A stretch of DNA of 7,978 nucleotides from JANXVV01 sp038230975 (GTDB lineage: Bacteria > Planctomycetota > Phycisphaerae > Tepidisphaerales > Tepidisphaeraceae). A program made the position numbers and the translations under genes. Positions 1 through 6,182 of this stretch are shown piece by piece; position 1 is the stretch's first letter; the number at the start of each line of letters is the position of its first letter. The notes under the pieces are model-generated. The model searched no databases, had not been told where the DNA came from, and worked only from the letters and a program-made list of their open reading frames with translations. The stretch is taken from assembly GCA_038230975.1 (NCBI GenBank), contig JBBRMF010000243.1:1-7978 (forward strand), in the 5' to 3' direction.

Positions 1-66
1 CGTTGGTGGAACGGAGGAAATTGAAGCGTCTTTGGATGGAAAAGACGGGGACGATGTTTGAGCCAT
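1..66 (-). CDS. Possible N-terminus of an unidentified protein, cut by the left window edge
   Basis: Reading on the minus strand, an ATG at 66-64 opens a frame that stays open for 22 codons to the window edge. The peptide begins MAQTSSPSFPSK and is rich in Ser and Pro, like a disordered N-terminus. A Shine-Dalgarno-like AAAGGAA lies 7-8 bases upstream (about 72-78), the main reason for calling it. A small perfect hairpin (GCGGG/CCCGC, 83-98) lies further up the leader. No family can be recognised from 22 residues, and no signal peptide or domain is evident. The frame is co-directional with the truncated transposase upstream. It could be a chance open stretch. Confidence 0.4.
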   Translation of the reverse strand, partial: MAQTSSPSFPSKDASISSVPPT

Positions 67-137
67 GTGAGATTCCTTTGCTGCGGGATGTTACCCGCGA
101 TGAGGAACCGAAGCGCGCCCGTGGGGCATGGGGAGGA

Positions 138-767
138 TCAATACGCCTCTTCGTCCATCCACTCCGGACGTTGTTGGGGTTTGCGCATCGGAAAACCTAG
201 GCCCGGCTTCTGGGTGTGCGGTTGCGGATAACGGGCCTGGTTCTCGGCCGTGTCGGGCATGCTGATGGTCGTGCCATCCACCATCTTGACCGGCCGGCCC
301 CCCAGCAGGCGACCCGAAGGATACCGCTGATGTAGATCGGCCGCAGCGCGTCGGGCCAGGCGGGCCAGCAACGTCACCGGCAACCGGTCGCGCGCCTTGC
401 AGTAAGGACCCGTGTCCGGCTTGGCGTCGTTCACGCCGTGACCGGTGAACACCCCCGCTTGTCCAGCGGGCGCATTGGAAGATGTTGAAAGCCGGCTTTG
501 ATCCAGGCAGGCGAGCGCGGCAAACAGCTTCGCCACGGCGGCCCGGCAGCAACGATCAGGCCCCAGCACCTGGGCCAGGAATGTCCAGATCGTCACCAGT
601 GGCGTGTACAGGCACCGGTAGGGCGTTATTCCCTCGGCCCGCATGCCTTCCTCAATGCGTTCCGCCGGCAGCAGGCTGGTTGCCCCCGTCCATTGCGATT
701 GAGAAAACCTCTCACGGGCGCAGGCGACGCGGTGCGAGGCTCCGCCTCGAACAGTATGAGTGACCAT
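138..767 (-). pseudogene. Truncated IS4-family transposase (N-terminal half only)
   Basis: This is the 5' half of an IS4-type DDE transposase. ATG at 767 is preferred over the in-frame ATG at 803 because a strong AAGGAGG sits 4 bases upstream. Residues about 30-75 carry the IS4 N-terminal region (RIEEGMRAEG, then TPLVTIWTFLAQVL and RAAVAKL). Residues about 130-150 contain the YCKARDRLP stretch, and residues 162-172 read MVDGTTISMPD, which holds the first catalytic aspartate (D164). The similarity ends after GLGFP at residue 193. The last 16 residues, starting MRKPQQRPEW, do not continue the family pattern and run into a stop. The second Asp and the Glu of the DDE triad are therefore absent. 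Known relatives are roughly 400-450 residues, so about half is gone. It should be inactive. Family assignment is from motif memory, not a search. Confidence 0.8.
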
Positions 768-803
768 CGGGCCTCCTTGCCAGATAAGGATGTCGAAACC
801 CAC
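189..803 (-). mobile_element. Remnant of an IS4-family insertion sequence
   Basis: The minimum extent runs from the point where transposase homology stops (about 189) to the beginning of its open frame (803). The outer end probably lies somewhere in 804-960, but I could not identify a terminal inverted repeat or target-site duplication. The 3' half of the element is missing within the window, so its matching end cannot be used for comparison. The remnant lies downstream of the 3' end of the tRNA-Thr gene, a common neighbourhood for mobile DNA. Confidence 0.6.
772..778 (-). promoter_or_regulatory. Ribosome binding site fixing the transposase start
   Basis: The minus strand reads AAGGAGG followed by four bases and ATG (767). 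This near-perfect Shine-Dalgarno sequence decides for the inner ATG over the upstream in-frame ATG at 803, which has no comparable site. Confidence 0.65.
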
Positions 804-1035
804 CTCTTCACATGCGAGGCCCGTTTGATCTATCCCACTGCAACTACGTCAGTTATAAAACTTGGAAGTGCCATTCGTGCCAGGAACGAAGGCCATTCCA
901 TTAAGCGAATGGCATTCGAAACAGGGGTCTTTCAACTTCAAACTTTGACCCTTTAAAAATGGTGAAAAGCAATTGCGACGCCTTCCGCCTTCTCTAGCAG
1001 CAACGCAAAGTTTAATCTTCAGCTCTATTATGAAA
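804..1035. other. Non-coding stretch with a cluster of short dyads
   Basis: No credible gene was seen here between the IS remnant and the tRNA gene. Positions 870-918 hold repeated copies of a CCATTC/GAATGG motif. GCCATTC at 892-898 can pair with GAATGGC at 907-913 across an 8-base loop. CGAATG-G-CATTCG at 906-918 is an odd-centred perfect palindrome, and another GCCATTCG lies near 870-877. These could be the outer end of the IS element, an operator, or a decayed repeat. No T-rich terminator was found for the tRNA transcript, which is expected to end in this region. Confidence 0.4.
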
Positions 1036-1108
1036 GGCCGCCTGACAGGTTTGAACTGTCGACCTATGCTTTACGAAAGCATCGCTCTACCAACTGAGCT
1101 AAGGCGGC
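1036..1108 (-). tRNA. trnT: tRNA-Thr (anticodon CGT)
   Basis: The minus strand folds into a complete cloverleaf. The acceptor is GCCGCCT paired with AGGCGGC. The D arm is GCTC/GAGC with an AGTTGGTA loop. The anticodon stem is ATGCT/AGCAT with loop TTCGTAA. The variable loop is AGGTC, and the T arm is GACAG/CTGTC with loop TTCAAAC. The anticodon CGT (positions 1075-1073) reads ACG threonine codons. The G1-C72 and C2-G71 pairs match known bacterial threonyl-tRNA identity pairs. No CCA is encoded: C at the discriminator position is followed by TTT, so CCA must be added after transcription. A discriminator C is unusual, since threonine tRNAs I know carry A. Confidence 0.95.
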
Positions 1109-1119
1109 TAGCGGGGTGC

Positions 1120-1148
1120 AGTATCGGAGATTGCGGCATCATTTTCAA
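1120..1148 (-). promoter_or_regulatory. Promoter of the tRNA-Thr gene
   Basis: On the minus strand, TTGAAA (1148-1143) and GATACT (1125-1120) are separated by exactly 17 bases, close to the sigma70 consensus TTGACA/TATAAT. The -10 box ends 11 bases before the mature tRNA 5' end at 1108, so the leader would be only a few nucleotides. The orientation and spacing suit a strong stable-RNA promoter. The glycosyltransferase gene leaves in the opposite direction from the same intergenic region. Confidence 0.7.
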
Positions 1149-1241
1149 GGGAGCGACGCGGTTCATCGTTTCTTTCGTCACTTTCGGGGTGCGGCTGTAA
1201 AACGTTGGGGTGGGGAATATCGAATTACCCGGTGAAGCGTT

Positions 1242-2492
1242 ATGATCCCGAGGTTTATGCGCATTGGTTTAGTCTCTTACGAATATCCGCCGCAAAGTGG
1301 ATTTGGCGGCGTGGGAACTTACGTGTATCGGTTGGCGGGGGCGCTGGGGCGGGCGGGGCATGAGGTGGTGGTTTTGGCAGGGCCGACAGATGTGGCGCCG
1401 GAGTGGCCGCAGGAGAATGTGACGCTGCATCGCATTGAGGCGTATTACGATCCGCCGCGCATTCCGGGGCTGCGATTCTTGTGGTGGAATATCCTCGCCA
1501 AATATCTGGAGAAGTTTCATCGGATCGTGTGGCATTGGTTGAAGTGGAACCTGGCGACCGGGCCGGCGATTGCGCGAATCCATGCGGAAACGCCATTGGA
1601 TGTCATTGAAGCGCCGGAGCATGCGGCCAACGGGTTGTATGCGGGATGGATGCGAAAATGGCCGCTGGTGATTCGGCTTCATGGGCCGTGGGATTTATTT
1701 TTTGGGATCAATCGCACGCAGGGCGCGGCAATGAATCGGTTGCTGGCATTTTTGGAACGACGAAGTTGCGATTATGCGAATGTGCTGACCGCGCCGAGTC
1801 GTACGATGGCGGCGTTCATGTTCGACCGCTGGCGATTGCCGGTCATGCCGACGCCGGTGCCCAATTTCATGGATGTGCCGGAGTCCCCCGCCCCACTGCC
1901 GGTGGTGGGAGATGTTCAACGAATCATCTGTGCCGGACGGCTGGAGCGGTTCAAAGGGCAGGACACGTTGGTGAAGGCATTTGCTAGAATTGCCATACAA
2001 CATCGAAAGGCCGAGTTGATCCTCATCGGGCCCGATCAATGGTCGACCAAATTCACGTTTTCGCAGTTCGTGGATCATTGTGTTCCGGATGCGCAGGTGC
2101 GACAGCGAATCCACCTTGTGGGTCCGCAGCCATTGGAAAAAGTACAGGAAGCGTTGCGTGGGGCGGCCATTGCGGTGGTGTGCAGTTCGGGGTTTGAGAG
2201 TTTTTCGTTCAGCACTCTTGAAGCGATGGCATGGGCGCGACCGGTGATTGGCAGCCGCGTGGGGGCGGTGCCGGAATTGCTGGATCATGGGCGATGCGGG
2301 TTAACGGCGGCACCGGGGAACGTAGCGCAATTCGCGGAAGCATTAAACGCGCTGCTGTCAGATCGCGTATTATGTGAGAGGTTGTCGATCGCGGCGCACG
2401 AGAAAGCACGGCGATGTTATGACACGGCGGCGGTGTTGCCGGCGTTCGTGGAAGTGTTTGAGCGAGCGCGACGCTTGTATGGGCGGAGATAG
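1242..2492 (+). CDS. GT4-family glycosyltransferase
   Basis: This is a 416-residue retaining glycosyltransferase of the GT4/GT-B type, which moves a sugar from a nucleotide-sugar donor to an acceptor, typically in surface polysaccharide or glycan synthesis. The N-terminal Rossmann domain opens with RIGLVSYEYPP and the glycine-rich GFGGVGTYVYRLA (residues 20-32). RLHGPW at 145-150 lies at the end of this half. The C-terminal Glycos_transf_1 domain starts near residue 226 with IICAGRLERFKGQDTLVKAF. The E-x7-E donor-binding motif is intact at E319 and E327, followed by RPVIGSRVGAVPELL. No signal peptide is seen, so the enzyme is cytoplasmic. ATG at 1242 follows a weak GGTGA. ATG at 1257 gives MRIGLVSYEYPP, the usual family start, with GAGG only three bases upstream, and is an equal alternative. 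Donor and acceptor cannot be inferred. Confidence 0.9.
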   Translation: MIPRFMRIGLVSYEYPPQSGFGGVGTYVYRLAGALGRAGHEVVVLAGPTDVAPEWPQENVTLHRIEAYYDPPRIPGLRFLWWNILAKYLEKFHRIVWHWLKWNLATGPAIARIHAETPLDVIEAPEHAANGLYAGWMRKWPLVIRLHGPWDLFFGINRTQGAAMNRLLAFLERRSCDYANVLTAPSRTMAAFMFDRWRLPVMPTPVPNFMDVPESPAPLPVVGDVQRIICAGRLERFKGQDTLVKAFARIAIQHRKAELILIGPDQWSTKFTFSQFVDHCVPDAQVRQRIHLVGPQPLEKVQEALRGAAIAVVCSSGFESFSFSTLEAMAWARPVIGSRVGAVPELLDHGRCGLTAAPGNVAQFAEALNALLSDRVLCERLSIAAHEKARRCYDTAAVLPAFVEVFERARRLYGRR

Positions 2493-2507
2493 AAATCGAG
2501 TTGTTGT

Positions 2508-2571
2508 GTTGCGTGGGTGTCTCGCCCGCGTTCCTTAAAACGAAAAGCACGGGCGAGACGCCCATGCCACC
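2508..2571. repeat. Palindromic intergenic repeat, copy 1
   Basis: A long imperfect hairpin. TGGGTGTCTCGCCCG (2514-2528) pairs with CGGGCGAGACGCCCA (2550-2564) with one G-T wobble, and further outer pairs run to 2511/2567. The loop is 21 bases. It matches copy 2 (6063-6123) at 50 of 61 positions, with 10 of the 11 differences in the loop. It occupies most of the gap between the glycosyltransferase stop and the heme-protein start, and its right edge is 10 bases before that ATG. There is no T-run, so a classical intrinsic terminator is not supported. A stem could still act as an mRNA stabiliser or affect ribosome access. Confidence 0.85.
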
Positions 2572-2580
2572 TGAAGAAAT

Positions 2581-5500
2581 ATGGCTGTATTCATGAAATC
2601 GACTTTTTGTAAAAAGTTTTCCCTGCGTGCTTCATCAGCCCGTATCGCGGCAATATCTCTCGCCACGATTCTTGCGGTTCAATCGCTTCGGATGTCTGCG
2701 GTAAGAGCGGATGAGAAACCACTTTCGGTGGTAGCGCAGCCGGCATATGACCCGAAAATTCCGCCCGCTTTTGAAGAAGCCGAGCAGGCCATCGCGCACT
2801 TTAAGAAACCCGCGAATCTGAAGGTGACCGCCTGGGCCGCCGAACCGCAATTGATCAATCCGGTGGCGATCAATATCGATCCGCGCGGAAGAATCTGGGT
2901 GGTTGAAACCAACCGATTCCACGGGGGTGTTTTGGATATTCGGAATTTTTACGACTGGGTCGACGAAGATTTGGCCTGCCGGGTGGTGGCGGATCGCAGC
3001 GCGATGGTCAAGAAACATCGGCCGGATTCCTGGAAGGAACTCACGAAGAATTCAGACCGCATTCTCCTGCTGGAAGATAGCTCCGGGGGCGGACGCTGCG
3101 ATAAAGCGGTGATCTGGGCCGATGGCTTCAACGCGCTGGAAGACGGAATTGCCTCCGGAGTGATCGAGCGCAAGGGCAATGTGTATCTGGCCAATATGCC
3201 GAACCTCTGGGTACTGCGCGACAACAAACAAACCGGCGTGAGCGATGAACGAAAAGTGATGTCGACCGGGTATGGCGTGCGGTACAGCTTTGAAGGCCAT
3301 GACCTGCACGGGTTGCGGTTCGGCCCGGATGGCAAGCTCTATTTTTCCTGCGGCGATCGCGGATTCAACGTCACCACGAAAGAGGGCAAACAACTCGTCT
3401 ACCCCGATACCGGCGGCGTGCTGCGTTGTGACCCGGACGGTGCGAATCTTGAAGTCTTCGCTTATGGGTTGCGCAATCCGCAGAAACTTTGCTTTGACGA
3501 TCACGGCAACCTCTACACCGGCGATAACAATTCCGATCACGGCGATCCGGCGAAGTGGTTCTATGTCGTCGAAGGTGCGGATTGCGGCTGGCGCGTGGGT
3601 TACCAGCACATCACCAAGCCGCGCCCGACCGGCCCGCTGTTGATGGAACATGTGATGGCCGTGGAAGCCGATTCAGATCAGATGTACATGACCCCGCCGA
3701 TCACGCACATTGGCAACGGGCCATCGGGCTGCACGTTTTATCCTGGCACGGGGATGCCCGAGTCGTTTAACAATCATTTTCTGCTTTGCGATTTCCGGGG
3801 CGGCGTGACGAACAGCGGCATCTGGACATTCACAATGAAGCCGCACGGCGCGAGCTTTACGATGGAAGGTCGACAGCAGTATGTCTGGCAGTTTCTTCCG
3901 ACAGACGTGGAATTTGGAACCGATGGCGGGTTCTACGCCGCCGACTGGATTAATGGTTGGGACCGACCAAACAAGGGACGCATTTATCGGTTTTTCAATG
4001 AACAAACCGCGAAGTCGGCAATCGTCTTAGAGACAAAGAAACTGCTCGCAGATGGCATGGAAAAACGAGACGTCGCTGAATTGGGGACACTACTGGCGCA
4101 CGCCGACCAGCGCGTGCGGCAGGAGGCGCAGTTTGAGTTAGCCGATCGAGGGGATGCTTCGATCCCGATCTTTCTCGCGGCGGCGAACAATGCCTCAGTC
4201 AACGAATCGGGAAGCCTTGCGATGCGTCCTGCGCTCGGTCGATTGCATGGCATCTGGGGCCTCGGGCAACTTGCTCGAAAAAACACGGATGCCGTAAAAC
4301 CGTTGGTCACACTACTGGCGGATGCGGATGAAGAGGTGCGTGCCCAGGCCGCGAAAGTGCTGGGGGATGCGCGATATATTGGCGGGTATGAGTCTTTGAT
4401 CGGGTTGCTGAAAGATACACAACCGCGCGTGCGGTTCTTCGCCGCCCAGGCCCTCGGTAAGATTGGCAATAAGGCGGCCGTGCCGGCGATTCTTGATCTG
4501 CTCGCGCGAAATGCAGACAAGGATGCGTTCATTCGCCATGCTTGTTTTACCGCGCTCGCGGCGATCGATGACAAACCCGCGGTGCTTGCGGCGGCGAATA
4601 GTGAAAATGCATCGGTTCGACTGGGTGTGCTCGAAACGCTCCGCCGCTGGGAAAGCCCGGAGGTGGCGCGGTTTCTAAATGATGTCGAACCGAAGATTGT
4701 GCTAGAAGCGGCAAGGGCGATCAGCGATGTTCCGATCAATGCGGCTCGTCCGGCACTTGCGCAATTGATTGGCAATTCAGCACTGTCAGAACCGGTGCTT
4801 CGCCGCGCGATCAATGCGAATTTCCGGGAAGGAAAGTTGGAAAACGTGCAAGCCATCGCCCGATTGGTGGCTAATCCGAAGGTTGCCCCGGACTTGCGAG
4901 TGGAAGCGATCGACGCGCTGTCCGAATGGGAAAAGCCATCGCTCCGCGATCATGTGATGGGGTTGATTTGGCCGCTTCCTGAAAAGACGCGAGATGCAAA
5001 GATGGTGGCGGATGCGGCGAAACCGTTGTTGAATGACATCGTCGCCAATGCCGCTGATTCAGTGCGGATTGCGGCGCTTGGATTGGCGGAAAAGATCGGG
5101 CTGGAACCGCTTGATACGGCTTATGATCTGGTTGCCAACGCGAAGCTTTCGGCGGGGGTGCGGGCGTCGGCGTTGAAAGTTTTGGCCGCGCAGAACAGTC
5201 CCAAGTTGGCGCCTGCGTTGAAGATCGGTCTGTTGGACAGCAAGGCGGCGGCGCTTCGCAAGGAAGCGATTCGCTTGCAGACAACCCAGCCGGAAGCGGT
5301 CGCCAAGCTGAATGCGATTTTGACGGGCGCCTCACCGGCCGATCAGCAGGCGGTTTTCTCGGCGCTGCCGCTCGTCGGGGGTGAGGCGGCGGATGCGATT
5401 CTGGGCGCGTGGATGGACAAACTGCTGGCCGGCAAGGCGGCGGCGGCGTCTACGCTCGATCTGCTCGAAGCCGCCTCACGCAGCAAATCCAACGCGGTTG

Positions 5501-6003
5501 TCGCCAGGGTGAAACAATACGATTCGCTTCGCAAACCTGAAGATAATCTTTCACAATGGCGTGAATGTCTTGAAGGCGGTGATGCGGTCGCAGGCCGCCG
5601 AGTTTTCTTTGAGAAGCAAGAAGTTTCCTGCGTGCGCTGCCATATGGTTGGCAAGGAAGGTGGCGGAAATGTCGGTCCGAATCTTGTCGACATCGGGAAG
5701 CGCCAGCTGCGCGACTACATTCTGGAATCGATCGTTCAACCCAATGCGAAGATCTCCGCGGGCTTTGAAAGCGCCGGCGTAAAACTCAATGACGGCAAGT
5801 TCCTCGTCGGAGTCGTCAAGAATGAAACCGAGACTGGTTTTCAGTTGGATACCGGTGCCGATGCGGGCATAGTGAACATAAAAAAGTCAGACATCAAATT
5901 CCGCAAGCCCGCGCCTTCGCCGATGCCGGATGACATCGCCAAACCGCTCACGAAACAGGAGCTTCGGAATCTGGTGGAATTTTTGGCGAACCAAAAGGGG
6001 TAG
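2581..6003 (+). CDS. Secreted PVC-type dehydrogenase with HEAT-like repeats and C-terminal heme c domain
   Basis: This 1140-residue exported protein has the three-part architecture typical of Planctomycetes and Verrucomicrobia. A signal peptide has basic residues at about 6-21, a hydrophobic core at 22-34, and a likely cleavage after VRA (43). Residues about 75-475 resemble the Pirellula/Verrucomicrobium-type membrane-bound dehydrogenase propeller (TIGR02604-like, related to glucose/sorbosone dehydrogenases), with INPVAINIDPRGRIWVVE, FGPDGKLYFSCGDRG and YGLRNPQKLCFDDHGNLYTGD. Residues about 490-960 are alpha-helical HEAT-like repeats, clearest at 581-664 (DADEEVRAQAAKVLGDA, then RVRFFAAQALGKIG). 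Residues about 990-1140 are the PVC heme-binding domain (TIGR02603-like), with CVRCH at 1017-1021 attaching heme c and M1115 (SPMP) a candidate distal ligand. It probably oxidises a sugar or alcohol in the periplasm and passes electrons to the heme. The substrate is unknown. ATG 2581 is chosen. ATG 2593 is possible but lacks a ribosome site. Confidence 0.93.
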   Translation: MAVFMKSTFCKKFSLRASSARIAAISLATILAVQSLRMSAVRADEKPLSVVAQPAYDPKIPPAFEEAEQAIAHFKKPANLKVTAWAAEPQLINPVAINIDPRGRIWVVETNRFHGGVLDIRNFYDWVDEDLACRVVADRSAMVKKHRPDSWKELTKNSDRILLLEDSSGGGRCDKAVIWADGFNALEDGIASGVIERKGNVYLANMPNLWVLRDNKQTGVSDERKVMSTGYGVRYSFEGHDLHGLRFGPDGKLYFSCGDRGFNVTTKEGKQLVYPDTGGVLRCDPDGANLEVFAYGLRNPQKLCFDDHGNLYTGDNNSDHGDPAKWFYVVEGADCGWRVGYQHITKPRPTGPLLMEHVMAVEADSDQMYMTPPITHIGNGPSGCTFYPGTGMPESFNNHFLLCDFRGGVTNSGIWTFTMKPHGASFTMEGRQQYVWQFLPTDVEFGTDGGFYAADWINGWDRPNKGRIYRFFNEQTAKSAIVLETKKLLADGMEKRDVAELGTLLAHADQRVRQEAQFELADRGDASIPIFLAAANNASVNESGSLAMRPALGRLHGIWGLGQLARKNTDAVKPLVTLLADADEEVRAQAAKVLGDARYIGGYESLIGLLKDTQPRVRFFAAQALGKIGNKAAVPAILDLLARNADKDAFIRHACFTALAAIDDKPAVLAAANSENASVRLGVLETLRRWESPEVARFLNDVEPKIVLEAARAISDVPINAARPALAQLIGNSALSEPVLRRAINANFREGKLENVQAIARLVANPKVAPDLRVEAIDALSEWEKPSLRDHVMGLIWPLPEKTRDAKMVADAAKPLLNDIVANAADSVRIAALGLAEKIGLEPLDTAYDLVANAKLSAGVRASALKVLAAQNSPKLAPALKIGLLDSKAAALRKEAIRLQTTQPEAVAKLNAILTGASPADQQAVFSALPLVGGEAADAILGAWMDKLLAGKAAAASTLDLLEAASRSKSNAVVARVKQYDSLRKPEDNLSQWRECLEGGDAVAGRRVFFEKQEVSCVRCHMVGKEGGGNVGPNLVDIGKRQLRDYILESIVQPNAKISAGFESAGVKLNDGKFLVGVVKNETETGFQLDTGADAGIVNIKKSDIKFRKPAPSPMPDDIAKPLTKQELRNLVEFLANQKG

Positions 6004-6023
6004 TGCTTCGGCGCGATGAAAGT

Positions 6024-6157
6024 TTCGTAGGGTCCGCTTTAGAGCTTGGGAATTTTTAGGTGGCGTGGGCGTCTCGCCCGCGTTTTCTTCCGAAGAAAGC
6101 ACGGGCGAGACGCCCATGCCACCATTTTCCCCCAGGCTCTTTAGCGGACCCTACGAA
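6024..6157. repeat. 134-nt composite palindrome between convergent genes
   Basis: TTCGTAGGGTCCGCT (6024-6038) is perfectly complementary to 6143-6157. After a TT/TT internal loop, pairing resumes between 6041-6050 and 6131-6140 with one G-T wobble. An asymmetric 8/7-base internal loop then leads into the copy-2 hairpin at 6059-6123. Nearly the whole gap between the heme-protein stop (6003) and the epimerase stop (6183) could thus fold into one long rod on either transcript. Its place between convergent genes fits a bidirectional transcription barrier, although no U-tract flanks it. Confidence 0.85.
6059..6123. repeat. Palindromic intergenic repeat, copy 2
   Basis: The outer arm of 22 bases (6059-6080) pairs with 6102-6123, broken only by one G-T wobble (6065/6117). 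After a C-A mismatch, pairing continues inward as G-C, T-G, T-A, T-A, T-A, C-G, T-A, T-A around a CCG loop at 6090-6092. The hairpin is therefore almost continuous over 65 bases. This copy is more complete than copy 1, which has lost the outermost pairs and most loop pairing. Such short, dispersed, GC-rich palindromes resemble REP-type elements, but no RAYT transposase lies in the window. Confidence 0.88.
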
Positions 6158-6182
6158 GAACTAATTCGGTCCCTTCGCAGAA

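Noticed and set aside
3..200. Plus-strand 65-codon frame at the left edge
   Set aside because: Its last codons overlap the transposase coding sequence antisense, no family is recognisable, and the composition looks like a shadow frame. No good ribosome site could be seen because the start is at the edge.
91..552. Minus-strand 153-codon frame overlapping the transposase
   Set aside because: It is an out-of-frame reading of the transposase region with no domain pattern. The transposase frame has the IS4 motifs and a strong ribosome site.
189..1108. Integrative element using the tRNA-Thr 3' end as attachment site
   Set aside because: The tRNA 3' end faces the IS remnant, but no second copy of its terminal bases and no integrase were found in the window.
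1695..2288. Minus-strand 197-codon frame inside the glycosyltransferase
   Set aside because: It is antisense to a gene with intact GT4 motifs, and the His- and Arg-rich product is typical of shadow translation.
2209..2565. Minus-strand open frame of 118 codons beginning MGVSPVLF
   Set aside because: It starts in repeat copy 1 and then runs antisense through the glycosyltransferase. The frame at 5887-6117 begins with the same MGVSPVL and shares NAGETPT because both read through the same palindrome. This is a repeat artefact, not a protein family.
2508..2571. CRISPR or tandem-repeat array from the palindromic repeats
   Set aside because: Only two copies exist, about 3.5 kb apart, with no regular spacers and no cas genes.
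3984..4856. Minus-strand 290-codon frame inside the heme-protein gene
   Set aside because: It is antisense to HEAT-repeat coding sequence. It is rich in Ser, Arg and Ala, as expected from a high-GC shadow frame, and has no start signals.
5887..6117. Minus-strand open frame of 76 codons beginning MGVSPVLS
   Set aside because: It arises from repeat copy 2 and then runs antisense through the end of the heme-protein gene.
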